Assembly: GCF_000518985.1 (NCBI RefSeq)
Contig: NZ_JAEQ01000006.1
Span: 62,001 to 126,000 of the forward strand
Source of the DNA: Chelativorans sp. J32
GTDB lineage: Bacteria > Pseudomonadota > Alphaproteobacteria > Rhizobiales > Rhizobiaceae
DNA: 64,000 nt
Direction of reading: 5' to 3'
Position numbers and translations under genes: made by a program. This document shows positions 52,731 to 62,654 of this stretch, piece by piece. Within the stretch, counting starts at the first letter, position 1, and each line of letters begins with the position of its first letter. The notes under the pieces were generated by a model. It ran no database searches, was not told the DNA's origin, and was given only the letters and a program-made list of their open reading frames with translations.

Positions 52731-54083
52731 GTGGCCAAGCCGGACATGATTGAACTGTCGATGCCCGATGGAAAGGGCCCGCTCCATGAACGGCTGGCGG
52801 ATGCGGTCGAGCAATTGATCGCTGCCGGCCGATACGATCGCGGCGATCGCCTCCCGACCCACCGTGAGATCGCACGCAGCGCAAATGTGGCAATCGGCAC
52901 TGTCACAAAGGCGATCGATCTTCTTGAACGAAGGGGCGTGGTTCGAGGGGAGACAGGCCGCGGTACGTTCGTCAGCTTGCCCGTCGACCGTGATGACGAG
53001 TTGGTCGACCTCAACTTCAACGCGCCCCTACCGGTCGTCGATGAAGCCAGCTTCCGCTTGGCATCCACCCTTGCAGCGGCAAGATTGGGCAGCATCCCCA
53101 ACGGCGGCTATCCCGAGCCGGGCGGAGGCCGCAGCCAACGGCAGGCCTTGGCTGCATGGCTTGCGGAGACGAGGCTGGAGGTCGATCCGGACGATTTGCT
53201 CATCTGCGTCGGTGGTCAGCATGCCATTCATCTGGCGATGGCAGACCTGCGCGACACCACGGAACTGATCGCGACCGAGGCTGCCACATTTTCCGGTGCC
53301 ATCGCTGCAGCAAGGACTCTGGGGCTTTCGCTGGTGCCGGTCGAGCATGACGACCAGGGCATGATCCCCACCGATCTTGACCGGGTGCTCAAGCAAACGG
53401 GCTGCAAGGCCGTGTACCTAACCCCGGTGTGCCAGAACCCCTTCGGCTTCGAGATGAATGCCGGCAGACGGCAAAACATTCTGGAGGTTTGCCGCGGAAA
53501 CGGAGCTTACATAATCGAGGACGACATCTACAGCATCTATTCGCAATCGAAAGCGAAGACCTTTTACGAAACGGACCCGAACAGGGTTTACTACATCAAC
53601 GGACTTTCAAAGTGCCTGACGCCACTCACGCGGGTTGGGGTGTTGGTACCGCCGCGTGAGCGACGTGCGCGGCTCGCCGCGCGCATCCGCGCCGAAATCT
53701 GGGGCGCCTCTCCACTTGATGTCGAGGTTGCCCGTGCTCTCATCGAAGCCGGGGTCCACTTGAAGGCCAGGGACACCCTGGTTGCCGAGGCAAAGCAGAG
53801 AATCGCTTTGGCGAGGAGGCTTCTCGGCGTGAAGGAGGTGCCTATGCCGGATGGAGCGCCGCACATATGGCTTGCCATGCCGACAGCTGACGCGGAAAAG
53901 CTGGCGCGGCGTGCGCTTGAGCACGGGGTGCGCGTCACCCCGCCGGACGCGACAGCGGTGGCAAACGAAAAATCGGGCGGTGTGCGGCTCTGCCTGATGG
54001 CGCCGCCGCGCAGAGCGAGTCTCGAACGCGCGCTCGGTATTCTCTCAGACCTTAGCCAGAACCCCGCCGTTGAAGTGGTTTAA
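52731..54083 (+). CDS. MocR-type regulator: GntR winged helix fused to PLP aminotransferase domain
   Basis: A 450-residue MocR protein. Residues 1-80 form the winged helix (HREIARSANVAIGTVTKAIDLL and GRGTFV), and the rest is a fold-type-I aminotransferase domain. PLP-site residues are retained: N236 (QNPFG), D264 (EDDIYS) and the Schiff-base lysine K294 (NGLSKCLT), so PLP binding is likely. It starts at GTG with GGGAG eight bases upstream. The repeated TGATAC elements at its own and three neighbouring promoters make it the probable local regulator. It is not obviously EnuR, and its ligand is unknown. Confidence 0.85.
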   Translation: MAKPDMIELSMPDGKGPLHERLADAVEQLIAAGRYDRGDRLPTHREIARSANVAIGTVTKAIDLLERRGVVRGETGRGTFVSLPVDRDDELVDLNFNAPLPVVDEASFRLASTLAAARLGSIPNGGYPEPGGGRSQRQALAAWLAETRLEVDPDDLLICVGGQHAIHLAMADLRDTTELIATEAATFSGAIAAARTLGLSLVPVEHDDQGMIPTDLDRVLKQTGCKAVYLTPVCQNPFGFEMNAGRRQNILEVCRGNGAYIIEDDIYSIYSQSKAKTFYETDPNRVYYINGLSKCLTPLTRVGVLVPPRERRARLAARIRAEIWGASPLDVEVARALIEAGVHLKARDTLVAEAKQRIALARRLLGVKEVPMPDGAPHIWLAMPTADAEKLARRALEHGVRVTPPDATAVANEKSGGVRLCLMAPPRRASLERALGILSDLSQNPAVEVV

Positions 54084-54140
54084 GACGCTTGGTACGTGCT
54101 TTAAGGCTCGACCCGAATTTCCTACCTTCGCGATAGCCCG

Positions 54141-55397
54141 TCACCTGGACGGATCGTCCACGGACTGGCGGAGGCCTGGATGCTTCAGTACGATCGTGTC
54201 GGCCTTCGGCAGAAGCAACGCGAAGAGCGTGGCGAGTGCCCCTCCAACACCCAAGACCGCAAATGCCCAGCCCCAGTTCTGAGGCGCCCCTTGCCCGGGA
54301 TTCGTTAGATCCAGGACCAATCCGAAGACCAGAGGCGCCACCGCTCCTGCTCCAAAACCGAGAATTGAGCGCAGCGCGAGCATACTTCCTAGATGCCGCG
54401 GTGCGACCGATTCCGTCATTGCCGCCGTGAGCACCCCGGAGTCGGCGATCGTGGCAAATCCATAGAGGGCGGCCAGCAACAATAACACCGCAGGACCCCA
54501 GCTGGCGCCCCACCCGAACACGAAGGAGAGCGCCGCCCCCGCGAGAGCCATCCCCACCAGGACCGATCTGCGGCCGATCCGGTCCGACAGGCTGCCGCTC
54601 AGCAGTGTGGAAACGGCCCCAGATAGATGAAGGACGCAGGCGACGACGACCCCGAGCGTTACTGCAGGCCATCCGATTTGTGTGGTAAGCGCAATTGTAA
54701 GGAAAGCGGGCGCCCAAGCCCACATGCCCAGCAACTCCCAGCAGTGGGCAGTGTAGCCTGCGGTAAGCAGGATCGACTGTCGTGACAGGAGGCTGTCGCT
54801 GAATTTGGGAGCCGGGGCCACCGACGCATCCCGGCGGTGGATTCGGTTCGGTTCTCGTGAGAGCGCTGCGATGGAGGCAGCCAAACCTGCCGCCAGGACG
54901 GACGCAACGATCAACCACGTCGATTGATAGCCGATCTTCGGGATGCTTGCCGCGGCCAGGGCGATTGCCGCGCAATATCCGAGGGAAGAGCCGGCCAGGA
55001 TCAATCCCATCGCCCTGCCGCGGGCGTGGGGCGGCACCTGTTCGGCTACCAGCATCAATGCTGGGGTGTAGGAGCCACCCAGCGAAAGGCCGACGAGCCC
55101 GTACAAGATGAGTGCACTTTCGTGCGAGTGGGCTGCAAGAGCGAAGGCGAGGAAGGCAAATACCGAGCAGGCATTCGAAGCCAGGAACACCCGCTTCGCA
55201 CCCAAATGGTCCGACAGCCATGACGTCACCAGGAGCGACACGGCGTAGGTTATGTTGAAGACCGACTGTATTGCGCCCGCCTCGGCGCCGGACATCCGCC
55301 ATTCGTCGAGCAGGAATGGCAAGCTTCCCGCATATATCATCATTGCCATGCTGGCGGAAAAACGGCTGACGGTCAGGAGGAGGAGAGACGCGCTCAT
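54141..55397 (-). CDS. MFS transporter
   Basis: A 418-residue permease with about twelve hydrophobic segments. The MFS loop motif is visible as SGSLSDRIGRRSVLVG in the second half and SWLSDHLGAKRVF in the first. A TTG at 55454 would lie inside the regulatory repeat and is not preferred over the ATG at 55397, though neither has a good ribosome site. It is convergent with the MocR gene. The direct repeats at 55434-55449 lie just upstream, so MocR control is likely. Substrate unknown. Confidence 0.8.
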   Translation of the reverse strand: MSASLLLLTVSRFSASMAMMIYAGSLPFLLDEWRMSGAEAGAIQSVFNITYAVSLLVTSWLSDHLGAKRVFLASNACSVFAFLAFALAAHSHESALILYGLVGLSLGGSYTPALMLVAEQVPPHARGRAMGLILAGSSLGYCAAIALAAASIPKIGYQSTWLIVASVLAAGLAASIAALSREPNRIHRRDASVAPAPKFSDSLLSRQSILLTAGYTAHCWELLGMWAWAPAFLTIALTTQIGWPAVTLGVVVACVLHLSGAVSTLLSGSLSDRIGRRSVLVGMALAGAALSFVFGWGASWGPAVLLLLAALYGFATIADSGVLTAAMTESVAPRHLGSMLALRSILGFGAGAVAPLVFGLVLDLTNPGQGAPQNWGWAFAVLGVGGALATLFALLLPKADTIVLKHPGLRQSVDDPSR

Positions 55398-55433
55398 GCC
55401 CAGTTGGAACCTTGTGCTCACGCAACTAAGAAA

Positions 55434-55449
55434 TGTATCGATCGTATCA
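55434..55449 (-). promoter_or_regulatory. Tandem TGATACGAT-like elements upstream of the MFS gene
   Basis: On the minus strand TGATACGAT is followed directly by CGATACAT, two elements in tandem with a 9-base period. The same period is seen upstream of the TRAP operon. Confidence 0.5.
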
Positions 55450-55470
55450 GTCAAAAATGAATCGTTCGAC

Positions 55471-56649
55471 CTATGATGTCCTCCAACCGAACGATAGTTT
55501 CAGCGCCGCCGCTGCGAGTACCGTTACCGTCGCGAGGACAACGGACAAGAGGAGCGCTCCCTCTTCTCCTGTCGTGGAGATCACCTTCGCGTAGACCAAA
55601 GGGGCAGCGGCGGAAAACAGGAAGCTTGGTGCGATCAGCCGTCCTACGAAACTGCCATAGGTGCGATGATCAAAGAGCACCAGCGGCAGGGTCCCGCGGG
55701 TGATCGTCACCAGACCGTTCCCTGCGCCGTAGAAGAAGGCGAAGGCGCCTGCGGCGATCCAACTCCCACTGGCCAGATAAGCCGTCATGAAGGCCAGCGG
55801 GAGCACTGCCGTGGATGCAAGATTCAGCGTCAGCGGGTGGAGCGTCTTGCCGAAAAGAACATCGCAGAGCCGTGCCAGCGACTGGCCAATACCGCGAAGC
55901 GTTGCCGTATTGACCGCAGCGGCTGCGCCCAGCCCGAGCCCCGATAGTATGGCGATCATGTGCGCCGACATGCCGGAGTTCAGGAAATTCGTGATCGCAA
56001 CAATAGCAGCGTAGAGCAGCGCGGCTATCAAACGTTGCCTTTCTCTCGGGGGTCGGGTTGCCGCCGGCGCGGTGTTTGCGGCCGCCTGTCCGGAATATCG
56101 CGCGGTGGGCAGGGTCAGATGCAGCGGCACGACGAGCAGAGCGATCACGGCGTAGATATACAACGCGCCTCTCCAGCCGAGGCAGTCTGCCAGGTAGCTG
56201 CCGAAAGGCCAGTACACAGTCGAGGCAAGCCCCCCCAAAAGCGTGATCTGCGCCATGGGCAGACGTGCTTGGGGACCGCCTGCCCGGGCCAGAGCGGCGA
56301 ACGCTGCGTCATAGAGCGAGAGCCGCATGCCCGCGCCTAATATCGCCCAGGCGGCCAGGTAGGTCAGGTGGTCCCGCGATGTCGCCATCAGGAGACAGCC
56401 CCCGGCGTTGAGGAGAGCTCCCGCGACCATCGCCGATTTGCCCCCGCGCTTGTCCACGAGAGTTCCAGCAAAAGGGGAACATAAGCCCATCACCACGAGA
56501 GCTAGCGAGAAGCCGCCATATACGGCCTCGCGCGACCAGCCGAGATCGGCGGCGATGAGTTCGCCGAACACACCGATGAGATAGTACGAAATCCCCCAGG
56601 AAACGAGCTGCGAGAGCCCTAAGCACAGGATGGCGGAGCGCGGAATCAC
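55471..56649 (-). CDS. MFS transporter, second copy
   Basis: A 392-residue permease with about eleven to twelve membrane segments, of the proline/monocarboxylate-like or general MFS type. The first loop shows FAGTLVDKRGGKSAMV. It overlaps the GNAT gene by 4 bases, so the two form an operon and probably handle one compound, with the acetyltransferase modifying it. It is not closely similar by eye to the MFS gene at 54141. Confidence 0.8.
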   Translation of the reverse strand: MIPRSAILCLGLSQLVSWGISYYLIGVFGELIAADLGWSREAVYGGFSLALVVMGLCSPFAGTLVDKRGGKSAMVAGALLNAGGCLLMATSRDHLTYLAAWAILGAGMRLSLYDAAFAALARAGGPQARLPMAQITLLGGLASTVYWPFGSYLADCLGWRGALYIYAVIALLVVPLHLTLPTARYSGQAAANTAPAATRPPRERQRLIAALLYAAIVAITNFLNSGMSAHMIAILSGLGLGAAAAVNTATLRGIGQSLARLCDVLFGKTLHPLTLNLASTAVLPLAFMTAYLASGSWIAAGAFAFFYGAGNGLVTITRGTLPLVLFDHRTYGSFVGRLIAPSFLFSAAAPLVYAKVISTTGEEGALLLSVVLATVTVLAAAALKLSFGWRTS

Positions 56650-57224
56650 GGAGCATCCACCCGAGGCTCATCGCCATCGGGAAGATCTGCATCACCCCTG
56701 CCGACGGGGCGTTGCATCAGGACGGTATCCACCCACCGGCCGAACTTGAAGCCGGCGGAGCGGATTGTGCCGATCATGTTGAAGCCGAGTTTTCTGTGGA
56801 GGGATATCGAGCCGAAATTGGCGCTATCTCCAATGACCGCCACCATCTGCCGCCACGGACCGGACTCGCATTCTCGAATGAGCGCGGCCAGCAGCACCGT
56901 TCCAATACCACGCCCGACGAAGGCCGGTGCTATATAAACCGAATCCTCGATCGTATAGCGATAAGCCGGTCGCGGCCGATAAGGACCCGCATAGGAATAG
57001 CCGACGACACCCTTCTCCGTCTCCGCGACGAGGAACGGAAGGTTCAGCCGCAAGCAAGCTCGGTGGCGCTCCAATAGCTCCTCGACGCTTGGAGGTGTCG
57101 TCTCGAAGCTCGCCAGGCCATTCGCGACATGATGGGCGTAGATCGCCTGAATCTGCTTGATATCCGCATTGGAGCAATGGCGGACGGCAACCGTCTCTGT
57201 AGCTTTTTGGTAATTGCCGTCCAT
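56646..57224 (-). CDS. GNAT-family N-acetyltransferase, phosphinothricin-acetyltransferase-like
   Basis: A 192-residue acetyltransferase. The order of motifs fits the Pat/YncA group: IQAIYAHHVANGLASFE (about 22-38), GYSYAGPYRPRPAYRYTIEDSVYI (about 72-95) and the acetyl-CoA loop VGRGIGTVLLAALI (about 99-112). Such enzymes acetylate amino groups of toxic amino acid analogues. The ATG at 57224 is chosen because the region upstream to 57392 does not resemble the family. It shares an operon with an MFS transporter. Confidence 0.8.
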   Translation of the reverse strand: MDGNYQKATETVAVRHCSNADIKQIQAIYAHHVANGLASFETTPPSVEELLERHRACLRLNLPFLVAETEKGVVGYSYAGPYRPRPAYRYTIEDSVYIAPAFVGRGIGTVLLAALIRECESGPWRQMVAVIGDSANFGSISLHRKLGFNMIGTIRSAGFKFGRWVDTVLMQRPVGRGDADLPDGDEPRVDAP

Positions 57225-57470
57225 TCCGGTCAGCCCTTGTTTGCCACCAAACCCGTTGACCTTCTGGGCCGCCACTGGCGTCTTTCCCGGCAGGAATGAT
57301 TGTTGATCCCCGACGAGTGATCCCGGGCAGGTAGGAGAATCTCCCCGATGAAAGAGCGCGCGTCGGCGGGAGGCATCGGCTTCGGTCATCAATCGCTAGC
57401 GCATGGTATTGGGGGCCTTCGAATAAAGAAAGCTTTGTCTTTTTATGCGAAGCATGAGAATGTCTTTGCC

Positions 57471-58397
57471 ATGCGCGGGCTCAATCTGAACCAAGTACAG
57501 GCATTCCTCGATGTCGTAGAGCTGGGAAGCTTTTCGGCCGCTGCGGAACGAGCGAGCCTCACGCAACCAGCGATTAGTCTTCAGATCCGTGAGCTCGAGC
57601 GGCAGCTCAAAGTGGCGCTCATCGAACGCGTCGGTAGACGTGCACAGCCAACGCCGGCGGGCGCTGCCTTCATGGATTATGCCAGGCAGTTGACCCATTT
57701 GAGCGCGGCCGCCGCGGAGGAAATGGCTCGGTACGCCACGGGTCAAATGGGCAGAGTCCGCATCGGAACTGGAGCAACCGCTTGCATCTACCTCTTGCCG
57801 ACCGTCCTGCGGCAGTTGAAGCAGCGGTTCCCTTCGCTCGAAGTCACCGTAACGACGGGCAATACGAACGAGTTTGTGAAAGCTGTGGAGGCGAACACGA
57901 TAGATGTTGGACTGGTGACATTGCCCGTCACAAGCCGAGCGTTGGAGGTCATCCCCGTCCTGGATGACGAGTTCGTCGCGATCGGTCCACCCGATCTGGA
58001 CTTCCCGGAGGTCGTCGATCGCGAGACGCTGGCACGCTATCCGCTGATATTGTTCGAGCCGGGCGGCAGCACGCGGCGTATCGCAGACGAGTGGCTATCG
58101 CAGCGGGCGGCTGCGCCAAAGCCGATCATGGCGCTTGGAAACGTGGAGGCGATCAAGGAATTGGTGGGCGCCGGGTTAGGATGCGCAATCCTTCCAAAAC
58201 TGGCCGTAGATCATGCAAGACAGGGCGTCGCGTTGACCGTCCGTTCGCTGCAACCGCGACTGCATCGCACGCTGGCCATAATCGTCCGAAAGGACAAGAA
58301 GCTTCACCGTGGGCTGCGCGAAACCATCCAGGCTCTGAAATGCCTGGCGGTTCCGCGGGAGACGAGCAACTTCGGCCGCGACGATGTGGAGAAATAA
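57471..58397 (+). CDS. LysR-family transcriptional regulator
   Basis: A 308-residue regulator with the LysR winged helix at residues 1-60 (LNQVQAFLDVVELGSFSAAAERASLTQPAISLQIRELE) and a periplasmic-binding-like sensor domain (about 90-295). The ATG at 57471 is preferred because LysR proteins start directly before this helix. It is divergent from the GNAT-MFS operon, which it probably controls. The AT-rich upstream region contains ATGC-GAA-GCAT (about 57445-57454). Confidence 0.85.
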   Translation: MRGLNLNQVQAFLDVVELGSFSAAAERASLTQPAISLQIRELERQLKVALIERVGRRAQPTPAGAAFMDYARQLTHLSAAAAEEMARYATGQMGRVRIGTGATACIYLLPTVLRQLKQRFPSLEVTVTTGNTNEFVKAVEANTIDVGLVTLPVTSRALEVIPVLDDEFVAIGPPDLDFPEVVDRETLARYPLILFEPGGSTRRIADEWLSQRAAAPKPIMALGNVEAIKELVGAGLGCAILPKLAVDHARQGVALTVRSLQPRLHRTLAIIVRKDKKLHRGLRETIQALKCLAVPRETSNFGRDDVEK

Positions 58398-58468
58398 GCA
58401 AAGGCCATGATCCGGCAGCTGCGCTATCCCACAGGATGAATCCCGGCCCGAGACCGCCGATTGCCCTC

Positions 58469-58687
58469 TCAGAGCCCCCGCTTCCGAGAACATAGATTGC
58501 GCAGAGCTTGCACGACCAGTCGCTTCGTGCGGCGGGCACGATAGAGCCTAATCAAGGGCTCGATCTCAGCAAAGCTGGCTCCGGAAACTCCCAACGCCCT
58601 GATCTGCTCGAGAAGGCGAATGTCTTCTTCGTCTTCGGCCGGTTCCGATCCTTTCCCTCTCCGCGGATCCTTGCCTAAGAGAAGCAT
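58469..58687 (-). CDS. Small hypothetical protein
   Basis: A possible 72-residue protein, highly charged, with helical heptad-like segments EEDIRLLEQIRALGV and IEPLIRLYRARRTKRLVV. It follows the terminator of the TRAP operon by about 43 bases and has no clear ribosome site. A longer in-frame reading to 58825 would overlap the TRAP binding-protein gene and is rejected. I recognise no family. It could be a chance open frame. Confidence 0.3.
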   Translation of the reverse strand: MLLLGKDPRRGKGSEPAEDEEDIRLLEQIRALGVSGASFAEIEPLIRLYRARRTKRLVVQALRNLCSRKRGL

Positions 58688-58729
58688 CGCCTGTGCATCC
58701 CACTGCCAATCGAGGGTGGAATATAAGTG

Positions 58730-58751
58730 GCGGCCCGGCTGTCCGGGCCGC
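58730..58751 (-). terminator. Hairpin terminator after the TRAP operon
   Basis: On the minus strand GCGGCCCGG-ACAG-CCGGGCCGC is a 9-base GC stem directly after the binding-protein stop (58759), followed by CACTTATATT. Confidence 0.7.
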
Positions 58752-58758
58752 TCCTTCC

Positions 58759-59928
<1,170 letters not shown>

Positions 59929-61488
59929 TCACGGTGAAACTGCATCGCCTTGCCGGCCCTGGGCCGGTGAAGTGAGAGCTGGTTGAGCGCCGAAAGCCGG
60001 TGGCGCATCAAAACCCGACGAGGGCCCTCCGAAGGGTGGTGTGCCAGGCGTATCGTAGGGACTGACCCCGGGCATCGGAACGTCGATCTGTATGGTGGAC
60101 GGGTCTATCGTCACCTGGCCCGACCGGTAGTGCGTGACCAGTTGCGGGAAAGCGATCAACACGCCGACCATGGCCAGCTGCATGAGGAGAAATGGCATCG
60201 CTCCCATATAGATTTGCCCGGATGTCACGGGCTGGATCGTCGCTCCCGTGACACGATCCTTGTACGCGCGCGCCGGCGCAACGGACCGCAGATAGAAAAG
60301 AGAAAAGCCGAAGGGCGGGTGGATGAATGCGGTCTGCATGTTCACCGCCAGCATGACCCCGAACCAGATGAGATCAATGCCTAGCGAGTCCGCGACGGGA
60401 GCCAACAAGGGAATGATGATGAACGCCAGCTCGAAATAGTCGAGGAAGAAGGCAAGGAAGAAAACGAGCAGGTTTGCGACGATCAGAAACCCGATCTGTC
60501 CGCCCGGCGTGGCGGTCATCAGGTGTTCGACCCAGAGATGGCCGTCAATACCGTAGAAGGTGAGCGAGAAGATTCGCGCGCCCAATAGGATGAAGATGAC
60601 GAATGAAGACAGTTTTGCCGTTGAATAGAGCGCTGACTTGAGCATATCGAGGTCAAGCCTGCGGTTGATGATTGCAAGTGCCAGAGCGCCGACGGCGCCC
60701 ATCGCACCACCCTCCGTTGGTGTCGCGAGTCCTATGAAGATTGTGCCAAGCACCAGGAATATGAGGACGAGCGGAGGGACGAGCGAGGTCACGACCTTGC
60801 CGGCCAGCCGCCAGCCACGCAGCGTACGCGCTTCTGCGGGCAGGGCTGGAACGCTCTTGGGGAATAGCAGCGACGTCGCGACGATGTAGGCAGAATAGGC
60901 TGCCACCAGAAGCAGGCCGGGGATCAGCGCACCCTTGTACATGTCTCCAACCGAGCGTCCCAACTGGTCGGCCAGGACGATCAGGACAAGACTGGGCGGA
61001 ATAATCTGAGCCAGGGTGCCGGATGCAGCGATGGTTCCGGAAGCCACCTTCCGGTCATAGCCGTAACGCAGCATGATCGGCAGCGAGATCAGCCCCATCG
61101 AAATGACCGAAGCTGCAACCACGCCGGTCGTGGCGGCGAGGATCGCTCCGACAAAGACAACGGCGAAGGCAAGGCCGCCACGAATGGGTCCAAAAAGCTG
61201 GCCGATCGTGTCCAGCAGTTCTTCGGCCATGCCGCTGCGTTCGAGGATCAGCCCCATAAAGGTGAAGAACGGGATCGCCAGCAATGTCTCGTTCGACATC
61301 TGACCGAATATGCGGTCGGGTATTGTGCCAAAGAGGTTGATGGGGAGCAGCCCAAGCTCGATACCTATGAAGCCGAACAGAAACCCGACAAAGGCGAGGG
61401 CGAACGCCACCGGGTAGCCGATCAGGAGCACCACGATCAGCGATAGAAACATGATCGGGGCGAGATTTTGTGCGATGAAGGCGGTCAT
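59929..61488 (-). CDS. TRAP transporter large permease DctM-like with C-terminal extension
   Basis: A 519-residue permease with about twelve membrane segments, including the family stretches SNETLLAIPFFTFMGLILERSGM (about 65-87) and IPPSLVLIVLADQLGRSVGDMYKGALIPG (about 163-191). Typical DctM proteins are about 430 residues. Here the last 80 residues form a Pro/Gly-rich hydrophilic tail beyond the final membrane helix, of unknown use. It overlaps dctQ by 4 bases. It probably works by sodium symport. Confidence 0.87.
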   Translation of the reverse strand: MTAFIAQNLAPIMFLSLIVVLLIGYPVAFALAFVGFLFGFIGIELGLLPINLFGTIPDRIFGQMSNETLLAIPFFTFMGLILERSGMAEELLDTIGQLFGPIRGGLAFAVVFVGAILAATTGVVAASVISMGLISLPIMLRYGYDRKVASGTIAASGTLAQIIPPSLVLIVLADQLGRSVGDMYKGALIPGLLLVAAYSAYIVATSLLFPKSVPALPAEARTLRGWRLAGKVVTSLVPPLVLIFLVLGTIFIGLATPTEGGAMGAVGALALAIINRRLDLDMLKSALYSTAKLSSFVIFILLGARIFSLTFYGIDGHLWVEHLMTATPGGQIGFLIVANLLVFFLAFFLDYFELAFIIIPLLAPVADSLGIDLIWFGVMLAVNMQTAFIHPPFGFSLFYLRSVAPARAYKDRVTGATIQPVTSGQIYMGAMPFLLMQLAMVGVLIAFPQLVTHYRSGQVTIDPSTIQIDVPMPGVSPYDTPGTPPFGGPSSGFDAPPAFGAQPALTSPAQGRQGDAVSP

Positions 61489-62048
61489 GAACCGTGCACC
61501 TGAAGGGCAGCCTCTGTCGCCGCGTCGGCGTGCACAGGGTCGGGAATGAGGCCTCTTAGGATGGCAATCCGCTTAATCAGCTCAGAAACGCCTTGGAGCA
61601 GAAGGAGCGAAAAACCGACGGGAATAAGCAGCCAAACTGGCCAGAGCAAAAGACCTCCAGTGTTGTTGGAAACCTCGCCGCTTTCCAGTTTGGCGAGGAA
61701 GACGGGCCAGGACAGGTAGATGGTGATCAGGCAGAAGGGAAAGAGGAAGAAAATCGTCCCGAGAATGTCGATCCAGATCTGGGCTTTTCGCGGCAGCTGA
61801 CCGTAGATGAGGTCCACTTTTACGTGCTCGCTGCTGAGCAGCGTCCAGGCGGCGCACATCAGGATTACTGCCGAGAAGAGATACCATTGCGCCTCGAGCC
61901 AGGCATTTGAGCTCAGATTGAAGAGCTTGCGCGTTGTGGCGTTGGTTGCGCTTACAAGGACAGCCGCCAAAACGAGCCAGGATACTGCACGTCCGACACG
62001 GGCATTGATCGTGTCGATGATCCTCGCCGCATACAACAATCGGCTCAT
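61485..62048 (-). CDS. TRAP transporter small permease DctQ-like
   Basis: A 187-residue membrane subunit with four hydrophobic helices, including WLEAQWYLFSAVILMCAAWTLL, a DctQ hallmark with charged residues at the helix ends. The ATG at 62048 has GGGGAGAATGAG close upstream, so the longer 62150 reading is rejected. It heads the dctQ-dctM-dctP transcript. Confidence 0.87.
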   Translation of the reverse strand: MSRLLYAARIIDTINARVGRAVSWLVLAAVLVSATNATTRKLFNLSSNAWLEAQWYLFSAVILMCAAWTLLSSEHVKVDLIYGQLPRKAQIWIDILGTIFFLFPFCLITIYLSWPVFLAKLESGEVSNNTGGLLLWPVWLLIPVGFSLLLLQGVSELIKRIAILRGLIPDPVHADAATEAALQVHGS

Positions 62049-62162
62049 CTCATTCTCCCCCCTCGAATTCCGCCAATTGGCACGCCGGACACGGGTGGCC
62101 GCCGACGCGCCTGCAAACAGCCATCCTTGAAAGCGGATCTCAAATTCCACATCCCCGATGGA

Positions 62163-62220
62163 ATCGTATCGCTATAGAAGGCGATATAAGTATGATGCTT
62201 GTGATACGATTAATACGATT
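62163..62220. promoter_or_regulatory. Tandem TGATACGAT-like elements upstream of the TRAP operon
   Basis: CGTATC (62165-62170) on one side, and TGATACGAT-TAATACGAT (62202-62219) as two elements with a 9-base period on the other. The same element and period occur at 55434-55449. The position fits control of the TRAP operon by MocR. Confidence 0.5.
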
Positions 62221-62654
62221 TGCAGAAGGTTACGCGCCTGTCAATGGCCGACATGTGAACGAGCCTGCATTGAGGCAATAAGAGGTTCGACTTGTTGCGC
62301 TGCAGTGGGATGGCCGAAATTCCGCGCGATTGCATGGTCGTTAAGGGCAGGCAAGCCCACTCGCATCTAGCTGCTTATCCGCCAAAGTTTCTCTTATGCT
62401 CCGGATAAGTGAAACGGACTGTTCATTATCCGATACATTGGGAGACTTAATTGTATCATTCGGAGGGTCGGGTGCTAAGCCAGGGCAATGCGTTTTGGAA
62501 TGGTCTGCTTCTGAGCCATGCGCTCTTCGAGCGGGATGCGTCCGAGGGGACCGAGCAAAGATATCTGCACGGGGTTCGACCAGCTTTCTCTAGAGTTTCT
62601 CGAAGCGGACGAGCTGTGCCTCCGCCGCGCGACGACAGTGGCGCAACCGCCGCG
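62221..62654. other. About 430-base stretch upstream of the hydrolase gene
   Basis: No independent gene is supported. It carries another pair of TGATAC-like elements in opposite orientation (62431-62439 and 62449-62460). An open frame joins the hydrolase from 62451 but its first 68 residues have no family features. Confidence 0.45.
62431..62460. promoter_or_regulatory. Opposed GATAC / GTATC elements upstream of the hydrolase gene
   Basis: CGATACATT and, 9 bases further on, ATTGTATCATT: an inverted pair of the same element as at the MocR, MFS and TRAP promoters. Confidence 0.45.

Noticed and set aside
54052-55425. 457-residue frame parallel to the MFS gene on the same strand
   Set aside because: It is a frame-shifted shadow of the MFS transporter; the other frame has the expected membrane helices and loop motifs.
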